From: a virus
IMG/VR virus record: IMGVR_UViG_3300044941_000221
Span: 1-43,468 of that record
DNA length: 43,468 bases
Reading direction: 5' to 3' (one strand)
Numbering within the stretch: the stretch's first letter is position 1; every line of letters begins with the position of its first letter. The notes under the pieces were generated by a model. That model was not told the origin of the DNA, ran no database searches, and was given only the letters and a program-made list of their open reading frames with translations. Below, in pieces: positions 16,889 through 25,130 of the stretch. A program made the position numbers and the translations under genes.

Positions 16889-18079
16889 CTACGACCGGCG
16901 CAGCATTTCCTTTTTCTGTTGCTTCAAGGCGTCGACGTCCGTCGGAGGATCCTTCGTCCACGTCTTCTTTGGATTGGCAGTACTGAGCCGCTTGATCTTT
17001 TCCGCTGGATCCCAGCACGCCCCTTCGGGAATCGATTCTCGGGACTCGATAAAATCGCCCAGTCGACCCGTCTGGATGGTGCCGTCCGTGCCAAGACTCA
17101 TTCGTTGAACGCCAAAAGCCTTAGATTTCTCCGCATGTTCAGCCGGAGTCATCCGACCGGATTGGAGCAGTGCGTCTAAGCGAGCCTTCAATTTGGCACG
17201 CTCCTCGGACAGGATTCGCTCCTCGAGCTGCTTTATTCGAGTGCTCATGGTCGCGACCGCTGGCGAAACCGGTTCGGGGTTACCTGGATCCACCACCTCG
17301 TTTGGATTCGATTCTTCGGCGGTTTGAGCCGCTGCATTCATCAAAGCGGTGTTCAGTCGATCAAGAAAGTTCTCAGTGTTCGTATCCGCAGGTAATGCGA
17401 TTTTTAACTTTGCTAATCCTGAGATCACCGACGAAAGCATGCTCGAAGATTCGGGAATGGCTGGATTCTCTTCAGGATTTAATTCGGAATTCGTTTCTTC
17501 GTCGATTGGTTGCGATTCTAGATCCATTTTTGCCTCAGTGGAAAGCCTGTACACAGTGTTTGGTTTGGTTGCCATCCGAATTATCGTTGGAGCTCTTCGA
17601 CTCGTTGACATCGCCGTGACGGCTGGCTGAAACGGTTTCTGCGAATAATCAACAGGCAGATCAACCAGATCGACGGAACCAATAATGTCGGAGTAAGTTT
17701 GGCCATGTCCGTCTTGCCATTCATCAAAAAGCACCGGTGAAATGAAAACCGCATTGGATTCAACAGCTTCTGTTGCCGTTTTGGTTAACGTTTCAACGAT
17801 GATTTCTGCTGATTTACCATCGTCCGATACTCGAAAGTCAACTAAATGACCTGCGGTTCTCTCGGATGATTCCTGCGTTGATAATCGCTTGATTGGTTGT
17901 AGGTTCTCAATGTCAGTTATTTCAGCATGGTTCCATCGCATCGGGATTCGGTACCCAGCATCCTGAACCCTCTTAACCGATTTTTGCCAATGCTTTAGTC
18001 GATCTGGAGTAACCACGATTGTTCCTTCGGGGCTCTCGTAGGTTCCTACCGCCAGCATTGATTTCTTGAACACACCCAT
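16889..18079 (-). CDS. Head maturation protease with scaffold domain, Mu gpI-like
   Basis: A 396-residue protein that opens the virion operon. Residues 1-150 have the pattern of Mu-like I proteases (a beta-rich start with V-V-T-P-D-R-L, M-R-W-N-H-A-E, a D-D-G-K segment and F-I-S-P-V-L-F-D). The second half is Glu/Pro/Asn rich and ends in a helical, charged coil, as in fused scaffold domains. Such proteins are packed in the prohead and cleave head proteins. The ATG at 18079 is the first of the operon; its upstream region holds phased TTGGAA repeats and an inverted repeat. Confidence 0.7.
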   Translation of the reverse strand: MGVFKKSMLAVGTYESPEGTIVVTPDRLKHWQKSVKRVQDAGYRIPMRWNHAEITDIENLQPIKRLSTQESSERTAGHLVDFRVSDDGKSAEIIVETLTKTATEAVESNAVFISPVLFDEWQDGHGQTYSDIIGSVDLVDLPVDYSQKPFQPAVTAMSTSRRAPTIIRMATKPNTVYRLSTEAKMDLESQPIDEETNSELNPEENPAIPESSSMLSSVISGLAKLKIALPADTNTENFLDRLNTALMNAAAQTAEESNPNEVVDPGNPEPVSPAVATMSTRIKQLEERILSEERAKLKARLDALLQSGRMTPAEHAEKSKAFGVQRMSLGTDGTIQTGRLGDFIESRESIPEGACWDPAEKIKRLSTANPKKTWTKDPPTDVDALKQQKKEMLRRS

Positions 18080-18376
18080 GAATTAAAAGCTACCAACGCA
18101 ATAGTTCATCGCAAGTGATTTGGAATTTTTGGAAAAAATGGAAAAAGATTCTCTGTTTTCGTTGTTGCGCTATTGCTTTAGTTGCGCAACGATGAATAAT
18201 AGCAGTGTGGGTTGAGGATTGCTGAGAGTGATCCTTGCCCCGGTCTCTTTGCGAGGTGCGATTCGGGGGACTTAAAACTGCGAACTGAGCACCTGCCCTC
18301 TGGCTTGGGCAAAATCGGAGTCGCGAATCCGGAGGCCTTTTTCTCTGAGATATTCAATTACCGAAAGGAAAAAAAC
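18080..18376. promoter_or_regulatory. Divergent control region between virion operon and plus-strand cassette
   Basis: This 297-base gap holds, in order: three 9-base phased repeats ending TTGGAA/ATGGAA (18117-18143); a GTTGCGC half-site (18164-18170) and a perfect palindrome GTTGCGCAAC (18181-18190) that together look like an operator; an AT-rich AATAAT at 18194 that could be a -10; and a stretch with pairable elements (AGGTGC 18254-18259 with GCACCT 18289-18294, TGCCC 18294-18298 with GGGCA 18307-18311) that may form a structured leader. A ribosome site AAAGGAAA precedes the next gene. An in-frame upstream start at 18212 exists but reads through this leader and is not likely used. Confidence 0.45.
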
Positions 18377-18742
18377 ATGGCTTACATGAACCAAGAAAAG
18401 AAGAGCAAGCTCGCTCCAGCCATCAAAGCAGTACTTAAGAAGTACAAGGCTAAGGGCAGCATTTCAGTACACAATCATGCAACTTTGATTGTTACTATTT
18501 CTGAGTCGCCGTTTGAAATCAAAGACGACTACATTCAGGTGAACGATTACTACATTGATCGAGACTACAGTGGCAAACTGGCAAGGTTTTTGAACGAACT
18601 GCGAGACGCAATGATGACTGGCAATCACGATAACAGTGATGTGATGACTGATTACTATGACGTAGGCTGGTATATTTCCATCAACTTCGGGAAATGGAAC
18701 AAGCCGTATCGACAATTAATTGAGGAAAAGGTGGCTGCATGA
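18377..18742 (+). CDS. Phage protein of unknown function (YMNQEKK type)
   Basis: A 121-residue protein. The start at 18377 is chosen because of a good ribosome site (AAAGGAAA) and because the protein then begins with M-A-Y-M-N-Q-E-K-K, a start shared, as far as I recall, by a widespread phage/plasmid protein family with no known function. The middle holds an S-V-H-N-H-A-T-L strand, and the second half N-H-D-N-S-D-V-M-T-D-Y-Y-D-V-G-W, also recurrent in that family. It overlaps the next gene by four bases (ATGA). Confidence 0.75.
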   Translation: MAYMNQEKKSKLAPAIKAVLKKYKAKGSISVHNHATLIVTISESPFEIKDDYIQVNDYYIDRDYSGKLARFLNELRDAMMTGNHDNSDVMTDYYDVGWYISINFGKWNKPYRQLIEEKVAA

Positions 18743-19236
18743 TTTACATCGATATGGACGGGTTAGTTGCGGATTTCGAAAACGGAATCCGCAGACTGTA
18801 CGGAAAAGATTTCGATTCGCTCTCGGAATCTGAACAGCATCAGTTTTGGAATTCCGATTGCGCCGCTCATCGGTTCTTTGCGAACCTCGATCCCATTCCT
18901 GAGGGTATTGCCCTCGTGGATGGGCTAATCAAAGCAGGTCGGAAGTTCAGCTTCATGACCTCGACCGGCGGCGGGAAAATGCACCTCAACATTGCTAAGC
19001 AGAAGCTTGACTTTCTGAGCTCTGTTGGGTTTGAGGAATTCCCCGTCGCATTTTGCTTGAATACCGCTTCGAAAGCTTGGTTTGCATCGAAGGACGGGAT
19101 TCTTATTGATGATCGCCAAAAGGTGGTCGATGCCTGGGAGCAGGCTGGAGGCATGGCCTACCTGTTCACCCTCGACAAGTGGGAGAGTTTGCTTGATGTG
19201 TTGCTTCAATGCCGCAACGATGATAGCATGCGTTGA
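18739..19236 (+). CDS. HAD-family 5'(3')-deoxyribonucleotidase-like protein
   Basis: A 165-residue HAD hydrolase with the nucleophile motif D5-M-D7-G, a T-S-T-G-G motif II and a late I-L-I-D-D-R metal-binding motif. The small cap and the N-terminal D-x-D-G-V/L-x-x-D-F pattern are those of the NT5C-like 5'-nucleotidases common in phages, which remove phosphate from deoxynucleoside monophosphates. It could adjust the nucleotide pool or salvage host nucleotides. It is translationally coupled to the gene before it. Confidence 0.8.
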   Translation: MIYIDMDGLVADFENGIRRLYGKDFDSLSESEQHQFWNSDCAAHRFFANLDPIPEGIALVDGLIKAGRKFSFMTSTGGGKMHLNIAKQKLDFLSSVGFEEFPVAFCLNTASKAWFASKDGILIDDRQKVVDAWEQAGGMAYLFTLDKWESLLDVLLQCRNDDSMR

Positions 19237-19238
19237 CG

Positions 19239-19532
19239 ATGACCGATCCAAATCGAGCAAAACGCGTTGGCAAGAATGCCCCCTGGCCGAAAGGTAAACC
19301 ACGTCGGGAACCAGATCCTCGCTGGAACAAGCTGCGCAAAAAGGCCAACGAAGCTCTCGAAACGGTTGATCGAAATTACGCTGCTGGAACGAACTACCGA
19401 TCAGGAGCCTATATCGCCGAGCTGTGTGGCGTGAACCGAGGAACAGTTTCGCGATGGCTCGCAGGAACGTCATATCCACCGAAGGAAGCGATCGATGTGA
19501 TCGAAAAGTGGTTGATTGAATTGGAAGTCTAA
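19239..19532 (+). CDS. Small basic HTH protein
   Basis: About 97 residues. The N-terminal third is very basic (K-R-V-G-K-N-A-P-W-P-K-G-K-P-R-R) and the C-terminal half has a helix-turn-helix: G-A-Y-I-A-E-L-C-G-V-N-R-G-T-V-S-R-W-L. It probably binds DNA and may regulate this cassette. A TTG at 19233 overlapping the previous stop is a possible alternative start; ATG 19239 is preferred. Confidence 0.65.
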   Translation: MTDPNRAKRVGKNAPWPKGKPRREPDPRWNKLRKKANEALETVDRNYAAGTNYRSGAYIAELCGVNRGTVSRWLAGTSYPPKEAIDVIEKWLIELEV

Positions 19533-19630
19533 AAAGTGTCAAGTCCCCGCAAGTCCCCGATTAAATCAACTGAATGTGTACGCTGTTTTGAATTGCATTA
19601 CTTACAACCATTCAAAGGAGCTTACAGAAA

Positions 19631-19885
19631 ATGAACGGCACTACAGAAGAGACCGTAAGACGAGTCTTGAGCGAATCAGTTCTGACAATTCCTCAGGCTC
19701 GAATCGACATCTTAAACGCGACCGGCATCAAGCCAGATACTGCAACTATTTGCAGGTGGATTCTCAGGGGGCGAAAGGGAGTCACGCTCGAAGCTGTCAA
19801 AGTAGGTAATCAATGGATTACCAGTATTGAATCTCTTAATCGCTTCATTATCGCCACAACTGAAAAGGCATTGAAATCCGATTAA
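19631..19885 (+). CDS. DUF1580-like HTH protein (planctomycete family)
   Basis: An 84-residue protein. The core L-T-I-P-Q-A-R...T-A-T-I-C-R-W-I-L-R-G-R-K-G-V-T-L-E-A-V-K-V-G matches the DUF1580 pattern, a small helix-turn-helix/recombination-directionality-like family known mainly from planctomycetes such as Rhodopirellula. A good ribosome site (AAAGGAG) precedes the ATG. Its stop codon overlaps that of the convergent HTH gene on the other strand. It supports the host assignment and may act as a local regulator. Confidence 0.75.
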   Translation: MNGTTEETVRRVLSESVLTIPQARIDILNATGIKPDTATICRWILRGRKGVTLEAVKVGNQWITSIESLNRFIIATTEKALKSD

Positions 19886-20148
19886 TTCTCCACCAAATCC
19901 AACGCCCGCTCCAACGCCCCATCATCCTCCCCGAACCTCGTCACCTCAAGCCATTGCACAAGCTGGGATTTGCGAATCTTACGCATCCCGTTGGGCATGA
20001 TGACCGACGGCAAACAACCATCCACAACCCAACGTCCGATCGTTTGCGGAGATCGGCCTAAAGCATCGGCTACGGTCGACAGGTGGAGAAACGGATCGTC
20101 CTTATCGGTATTGAGATCCGTCAATTTGTCGCGTTGTGATTTACTCAT
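19882..20148 (-). CDS. Small MerR/excisionase-like HTH protein
   Basis: About 88 residues. F-L-H-L-S-T-V-A-D-A-L-G-R-S-P-Q-T-I-G-R is a winged-helix DNA-binding start of the helix_turn_helix_17 type, followed by W-V-V-D-G-C-L-P and a wing with K-I-R-K-S-Q-L. It is coupled to the terminase large subunit gene (ATGATGA overlap with AAGGTGAG upstream). A late-gene regulator or a terminase-linked DNA-binding protein is possible. Starts at 20151 or 20148 are equally acceptable. Confidence 0.65.
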   Translation of the reverse strand: MSKSQRDKLTDLNTDKDDPFLHLSTVADALGRSPQTIGRWVVDGCLPSVIMPNGMRKIRKSQLVQWLEVTRFGEDDGALERALDLVEN

Positions 20149-21674
20149 CATCTCACCTTCTTTGCTGGAATAGGGCCACCCCACGTGCCCGTGGAGATCT
20201 TGCTAACGTAAGTCGCGTAACTCGTCGTATCGATTTGATCGGCCTCATCCTCTGGATCTCCGGTCCACCCTCGGTACTCCGACAACAAAGGCTTTAGCCA
20301 ATACTCATTCTCCGCGTCCAATACAGGAATGAATATCTTGCCCTGTTCGAAACGCGAAAGCATTCCTGAAGCAATGGCACGCTCTAGCTTGGCTCCCTCG
20401 CCATGGTCACCCATCCCTGGTAACACTGGACCAATCAACTCCGATTGACACGAACGAATTTCAGAGACTAACGCAGCGCCAAAGTGAGCATTTTCGACGT
20501 ACGCTTTCTGAACGTTCCAGGATCCTAATGTCTCGTTGATCTCTACTTTCAACAAGCCCCAATCGACCTGCTTGCGCCAAACGTATTGCAGGAACATGAA
20601 CTCGCTCAGGATCACTTGTCGATTGTCCTGTGCGATCGCCCAACGCTGGCAAATATCCCAGATCTGACAGACCGACCAAGAGGGCTTCTTTCCTCGCCTC
20701 TGTGCTGCGATCTCTTTCGATGTGCCTGCCGTATCAATGGTGGCAATCCTCCGAGTCACCGCAAACGGCATTTGGTAGACTCGGCGTTGGAACGAAAACT
20801 CAAAACAATCGTTCTTGATGTGATAGTATCGAATCCAAGACTCATCGATCTTGGAGCCCTCAGCGACTCGCCAGTTCCCTCCGAGAAGCCGATCTCGTTC
20901 GATCTTTGACAAACTAAGCAAACGAGCTCGATAGCCTGGATCCTTCTTCGTGAGAGCGGGGTTGTCATCAAGCGATGCCGAAATGAACGTTACGCTTAGA
21001 ATGTCATCGGATTTATAGTCAGGGAACAGCTCCAGCAGCTCCTCTTTCGTATCGGCCCAGTGGATTTTCTCCTCCGCATCTCGGATGAAGTACCGAAGTA
21101 CTCCGCTCCGCTCTGGAATCGCCAATCCGGTCTTATCGTCGATCCACCATGCAAGAAAATCGGCTAGCCATCCCGGCTCGGGATTGCATGTAGCTCGAAC
21201 GTATGGGCGGATCCCGCATGTGGAGCGGTTTCTCGAAAGCATGTAGAAAAACTGCGTCTCGGTAAAGTGCGTGAGCTCATCGAATCCGAGGTAACAAAAT
21301 TGATGCCCTTGATACTCGTACTTGGTTTTCTCATGCTGTAGATGCAAAAACGAGATGTTCGCACCGCTGGGAAATGTCGCGTCGAGCTCCTGACCTTCGC
21401 GCATTCGAGCCCCGAGAGCCCGATACATCTCCTGGCATTCGTCCCAAACACCTCCTTGGCCTTTTAACTGCGGATAAGTTCGGCGAAAGATCCCACCGCG
21501 GAATCCAGCGTTGTGAACGCGTCTCAGTGGCTCGTGAACGAGAAACCAGCTTTTGCCTCCTCCAGCTTGCCCACCATAGATAAGAATGTCCGCTTTGCTC
21601 TTAAAAGCTTCTAACTGCGGACCGGCCTGCGGTTCGATGCGCTTAGCTTCTGGCTTGGGAGGGGCTTCAATCAT
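20148..21674 (-). CDS. terL: Terminase large subunit
   Basis: A 508-residue packaging motor. The ATPase half has Walker A G-G-Q-A-G-G-G-K-S at 34-42 and Walker B with catalytic acid C-Y-L-G-F-D-E-L-T at 127-135, followed by a T-C-N-P coupling-like segment near residue 163. The nuclease half shows I-D-T-A-G with Asp314 and a late Asp near 482 (D-Q-I-D-T-T), the usual metal ligands. It translocates genomic DNA into the prohead through the portal and cuts it. It is separated from the small subunit by five fibre-like or structural genes. Confidence 0.95.
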   Translation of the reverse strand: MIEAPPKPEAKRIEPQAGPQLEAFKSKADILIYGGQAGGGKSWFLVHEPLRRVHNAGFRGGIFRRTYPQLKGQGGVWDECQEMYRALGARMREGQELDATFPSGANISFLHLQHEKTKYEYQGHQFCYLGFDELTHFTETQFFYMLSRNRSTCGIRPYVRATCNPEPGWLADFLAWWIDDKTGLAIPERSGVLRYFIRDAEEKIHWADTKEELLELFPDYKSDDILSVTFISASLDDNPALTKKDPGYRARLLSLSKIERDRLLGGNWRVAEGSKIDESWIRYYHIKNDCFEFSFQRRVYQMPFAVTRRIATIDTAGTSKEIAAQRRGKKPSWSVCQIWDICQRWAIAQDNRQVILSEFMFLQYVWRKQVDWGLLKVEINETLGSWNVQKAYVENAHFGAALVSEIRSCQSELIGPVLPGMGDHGEGAKLERAIASGMLSRFEQGKIFIPVLDAENEYWLKPLLSEYRGWTGDPEDEADQIDTTSYATYVSKISTGTWGGPIPAKKVR

Positions 21675-22258
21675 GGCGCATAGCGAACGTCTACCGAACC
21701 AGAAGCGAGCCTAGTCTTATTGGGAAGCGATCGCAAACCGAATCGATACTTTGCTGCTTTCTCGGTCAATGCTATCGAGGGAATGAAGGAAACAGCGTTC
21801 TCAGCTACTGTCAATTGAGCCTGTGTGTATTCGACAACGAAGCTTCGATCGGTGTTTTCGATCCTGAGGAGTAGATTCAGCGATTCGATGTTCACGGGAT
21901 TGTGATTAGCATCGAAGACATTGATCGTCACTGGTTGAACTTCGCCAACGAAGAGTTCGATCACTCCATCGATCGCGCGTCGATCGATTGAACTTAAAAC
22001 GGGAAGGATGATCGCAGCTCCATCGCTATCGAGCTGAAAGTAACCCTTCGATTCGCTCCAATTCGTTGGCTGGCCTGCCCCCTCAAAGAATCGCCACAGC
22101 GTACTTTTCGACTCGTCCAGAGTTGCTTGATATCTTCCTAGATTCGGTGCAGATTGCTCAACCAACTGAACTCTGTGCGTTATCCAGTCGGCCAGCGAAT
22201 ACCCATCCGGATAAGCGTAGAGTGTCTGGCCTGGTTGTCGGGTGAGTGATACTTGCAT
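21671..22258 (-). CDS. Structural protein of unknown role, upstream of terL
   Basis: A 195-residue beta-rich protein coupled to terL by ATGA. It begins with a strand rich in Thr and Tyr and ends with a beta-sandwich-like segment (I-N-V-F-D-A-N-H-N-P-V), suggesting an Ig-like or carbohydrate-binding fold. Together with the next gene upstream it looks like the short tail-associated modules found with fibre genes. No family is recognised. Confidence 0.55.
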   Translation of the reverse strand: MQVSLTRQPGQTLYAYPDGYSLADWITHRVQLVEQSAPNLGRYQATLDESKSTLWRFFEGAGQPTNWSESKGYFQLDSDGAAIILPVLSSIDRRAIDGVIELFVGEVQPVTINVFDANHNPVNIESLNLLLRIENTDRSFVVEYTQAQLTVAENAVSFIPSIALTEKAAKYRFGLRSLPNKTRLASGSVDVRYAP

Positions 22259-22260
22259 CG

Positions 22261-22617
22261 TTAAATCAGCCCCGCGTTAATCACGTCTGTTTTTGTTGGT
22301 AACACTGTGCTTGTCTCGATTGCCGTGAGTGTGGCCGCTCCAAATGCCACCGCGTCAAAATTAGCTGCTGTCACTTGCTCGACGCGAGGCAGACTCGGTT
22401 GCCCTGTTGCACTAAACAACCACGCGTTTTCGCCGATAGTGTCTCGGTGTGCAGCTATCGGAGCGATGGAATAATACCCGTTACCTCGGTCTGTGATGGT
22501 TGGTGACACAGCGTTAAATGTGCCCCCGTTTTTCGACAGGGTGGCGGTAATGGTTAGCCCGGCCACTCCGAAGTAGACGTTAAAAGCCCGTGTTGAGTTT
22601 TGCTGCACTGTTAGCAT
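22261..22617 (-). CDS. Small Ig-like structural protein
   Basis: A 118-residue protein, beta-rich with Asn/Thr/Gly (T-I-T-A-T-L-S-K-N-G-G-T-F-N, D-R-G-N-G-Y-Y-S-I), in the style of BppU or Ig-like domains that join fibres to baseplates. It ends with a short helical region. The start overlaps the end of the beta-helix gene by one base. Confidence 0.55.
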   Translation of the reverse strand: MLTVQQNSTRAFNVYFGVAGLTITATLSKNGGTFNAVSPTITDRGNGYYSIAPIAAHRDTIGENAWLFSATGQPSLPRVEQVTAANFDAVAFGAATLTAIETSTVLPTKTDVINAGLI

Positions 22618-23738
22618 TACACGCCCCCCGAAATAATTCTACCGATTGGAATGCCGCCTCCGCCTGCTGCTGGTTCGTCACCTGCACCAATGCCCCGCCC
22701 CCAATAAATGGACGTGTTTTTTATCCGATAATCGCCGTTGGCTGCGTCCACGAATTCGTCTGCGTCGCTACCTGATGTGTCGAAAATTTCATTCAGTGGC
22801 AAAGAATTTGCCGGACTTACGTTAGTCGTGTTTCGTAGTCTGGTGTTAGCTAATTCGTACCGGCCAAATGGCTGCGTAACTCCCGTTGTGCAGTTTGCAA
22901 TCATGCAGCCAAATACTGTTAGGCATGCCGTACCACCGCTGGATGCTGTTGGTAATTCGATAGCAATATTGCAATCAACGGCAGTTAAACGGTACGCGAA
23001 AAGTGATGTGTTTGCTGCGGAGGTGCCCGTTGCGGCTGGTCTAATACCAACCTGACAGCCAGACACAAAGATCGGACCAGACGGGGTGGCACCAGATAGG
23101 CCGACTCTCGGCCCGCTGGTTGCAGCGGGGTTGCCAATCACACGGATATTATTGGATAGTGGCGCAGTTGCTACTGCACTAAAGGACGTACCTGTACACT
23201 CAAACTCGCAATTAGCAAAGGCGGAGGTCGTCGAAACGGCAGTAGTAGCTGATGTTCCAGACGACGTATTTACGATCCGACACCAACGATAAGATCCACC
23301 AACGCTTTGTACGACAGAAGCATTTCCGCTCGGCCTCGTAATGACGAAAAATTCACAGTTGACGCATACACTCGTATTAAAAATGTTTTGATTAGTTTCG
23401 ATTACAGGATAGCCCGTAACATCTAGCGGCCCTTGGGCGCATATCCAGTCCGGATTATTAGGCGATAGTCGCACACCACTACTATTACAGCCAACGAAAG
23501 ATAACCGGCCTACACTCGTTTGCGTCGGTGCGTTGGTAAATAGTCCAGAGTTGAGCTGTTGCGTGTTGCTATACGTCCCTGGTCCAACGTATGCGACGAG
23601 AGAATCAACTGAAAAGTTAAAGCCCGTTATGATGCTCGACCAGTTGCCAGAGTTGAACAACGCTGCACGATTAGCCCACGATGTACCGTCACCTGATCCT
23701 GCTGATGTCGTGCTAAACCATCGTTCTATAATTGCCAT
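22617..23738 (-). CDS. Beta-helix tail spike or fibre protein
   Basis: About 373 residues, starting at the ATG at 23738 that overlaps the TAA of the gene before it (TAATG). After an N-terminal T-T-S-A-G-S-G-D-G-T-S-W segment, usual in right-handed beta helices, repeats rich in Asn, Cys, Gly and Thr run for some 280 residues (C-E-F-F-V-I, C-R-I-V-N-T, C-Q-V-G-I, C-N-I-A-I and similar rungs about 25 residues apart). It ends in a Gly-rich tail. A tail spike that binds or cleaves surface polysaccharide is likely; no catalytic motif is visible. Confidence 0.7.
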   Translation of the reverse strand: MAIIERWFSTTSAGSGDGTSWANRAALFNSGNWSSIITGFNFSVDSLVAYVGPGTYSNTQQLNSGLFTNAPTQTSVGRLSFVGCNSSGVRLSPNNPDWICAQGPLDVTGYPVIETNQNIFNTSVCVNCEFFVITRPSGNASVVQSVGGSYRWCRIVNTSSGTSATTAVSTTSAFANCEFECTGTSFSAVATAPLSNNIRVIGNPAATSGPRVGLSGATPSGPIFVSGCQVGIRPAATGTSAANTSLFAYRLTAVDCNIAIELPTASSGGTACLTVFGCMIANCTTGVTQPFGRYELANTRLRNTTNVSPANSLPLNEIFDTSGSDADEFVDAANGDYRIKNTSIYWGRGIGAGDEPAAGGGGIPIGRIISGGV

Positions 23739-24208
23739 TAGACAGCATCCTCCCAGGCTTGCATCCAAACAGCAGCGGCATCTCCATTCACCGTCATTCT
23801 CTCCGAAAACAAAGCCTTGGCGTTGACTAATCTTTGCTCGTCAAACTCTGCTTGAATCTGCTCCAATGTCGGCTCATCTGCATAACCTTCGATCTGCCAA
23901 CGAGGTTGTGTCACGCGACCTAACGCCTTAACACTATCCCGTACCAAATCGGGCCAACTACCTGCTACGGCTAGCTGGTCGATCATGCTTTGTCGCAGGT
24001 CATCACTGAGCGATATACCCACTGTAACGAGAGCTTGATACGCTGCTGCTAGGATTGGGTTATTTGTAGCTGCTGCTTGCAGCGTGCCGAGCACTAAGCC
24101 ACATGCTTCTAAACCAACAGCATTGATAATGTCAGCAACGATGACTTGCCTGTTAGTAGGTGTCGTGATTTGCTCAAGCAAGTAATCTAGTCGTTCTTGT
24201 GCTGTCAT
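23738..24208 (-). CDS. Fibre-associated helical protein
   Basis: A 156-residue, mostly helical protein (A-D-I-I-N-A-V-G-L-E-A-C-G-L-V-L-G and Q-A-E-F-D-E-Q-R-L-V-N-A-K segments) between two fibre-like genes, with one-base junctions on both sides. Its position suggests a fibre chaperone or a connecting protein. No named family is recognised. Confidence 0.5.
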   Translation of the reverse strand: MTAQERLDYLLEQITTPTNRQVIVADIINAVGLEACGLVLGTLQAAATNNPILAAAYQALVTVGISLSDDLRQSMIDQLAVAGSWPDLVRDSVKALGRVTQPRWQIEGYADEPTLEQIQAEFDEQRLVNAKALFSERMTVNGDAAAVWMQAWEDAV

Positions 24209-24771
24209 TATGAGTAGCTCACTTCTGTTATATTGTCACCGGTGTAAGTAAGAGTTTTTGTTAGTTGGATACCGGATGGTGTCGCACCAGAAAGCACGAC
24301 AGACGTTACTTTATCTCCGGTGTAGTTGATTGTCTTAGTGATCGTCGAATTGTTAGGGAGCGTGTAGACGATAGTAGAGATTCGGCCCGATGAGTAAGTA
24401 ATCGTGTACGGGAAAGATGCGAGTGATTTCGAAACAGTTTCAAACGAGTTGCCGATAGCAAGGGCAGCAATGGCTTGCCGAACTCGCTGGGCTGTCCAAG
24501 CCCGACGAGTTGTTGCTGTACCAGCTTCGGCTTCCGCTTGATCGATTGTTGGTGCTATCCATTCGCGGGCATCAGACAGACTAGAGTCTGTCGTATCAAC
24601 TTTCGTAGCCAGTGCTGCGGTTAGCTCAGCATTGGTCGGCACGCCAATCAGCACCGGCACATCACCAAACGGGATCGCTACGGGTAACGCTGTTGCGCCC
24701 GTGTCGTTGCCGAGAAGCGAGTTGGCGGCAATAGGGGTGATGCCATCGTCTGTGTTGATGCCTGGGATCAC
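24208..24771 (-). CDS. Tail fibre protein
   Basis: A 187-residue protein with the usual fibre segment Q-A-E-A-E-A-G-T-A-T-T-R-R-A-W-T and a following V-R-Q-A-I-A-A-L. The C-terminal 70 residues hold two similar beta repeats (T-K-T-I-N-Y-T-G-D-K-V-T-S and T-K-T-L-T-Y-T-G-D-N-I-T). It starts inside the end of the small-terminase gene. The beta-helix protein carries a similar S-G-A-T-P-S-G patch, which may point to shared origin. Confidence 0.75.
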   Translation of the reverse strand: MIPGINTDDGITPIAANSLLGNDTGATALPVAIPFGDVPVLIGVPTNAELTAALATKVDTTDSSLSDAREWIAPTIDQAEAEAGTATTRRAWTAQRVRQAIAALAIGNSFETVSKSLASFPYTITYSSGRISTIVYTLPNNSTITKTINYTGDKVTSVVLSGATPSGIQLTKTLTYTGDNITEVSYS

Positions 24772-25130
24772 TGCTCCGCCTTCCTTTCCCGGCCATCATC
24801 GGGGAAATACAAAACGACCTGGCCAGTCGTTTCGATCTTGCCTTCGAATTTTACTTCCCGGCCGAAACCGCGATCTTTGCCCTTTCGTTCCAACCACCAA
24901 GCAGCCGCTTTCCAGTTCTCGCTTACCTTCTTCTGAAGGCACATTTGAGCCAGATCGGTAGTCTTGAAGTCCGCCTCGTCAAATGCTTCCTTAATCCATT
25001 CGATCGAGTCGCGATACTTAGCTACTGTTTTTCGATCCAAATGGAGCTTCTGAGCAACAACGGTAACCATTCCGCCTGCTTCGGAAATTGCTTTGAGCCA
25101 AGCCTCTTTGTTATCCTCGGGATTGATCAT
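24768..25130 (-). CDS. terS: Terminase small subunit
   Basis: A 120-residue protein. An N-terminal helix-turn-helix (V-V-A-Q-K-L-H-L-D-R-K-T-V-A) is followed by a helical oligomerisation region and W-L-E-R-K-G-K-D-R-G-F-G-R, a pattern of terminase small subunits. The C-terminus has a short beta segment, then a charged tail. It would bind the packaging site and hand DNA to TerL. The two subunits are far apart here. Confidence 0.65.
   Translation of the reverse strand: MINPEDNKEAWLKAISEAGGMVTVVAQKLHLDRKTVAKYRDSIEWIKEAFDEADFKTTDLAQMCLQKKVSENWKAAAWWLERKGKDRGFGREVKFEGKIETTGQVVLYFPDDGRERKAEQ

Noticed and set aside
18212-18376. N-terminal extension of the YMNQEKK protein from 18212
   Set aside because: The extension is Cys/Pro/Gly-rich and unlike a protein start; the ATG at 18377 has a good ribosome site and the family's typical start.
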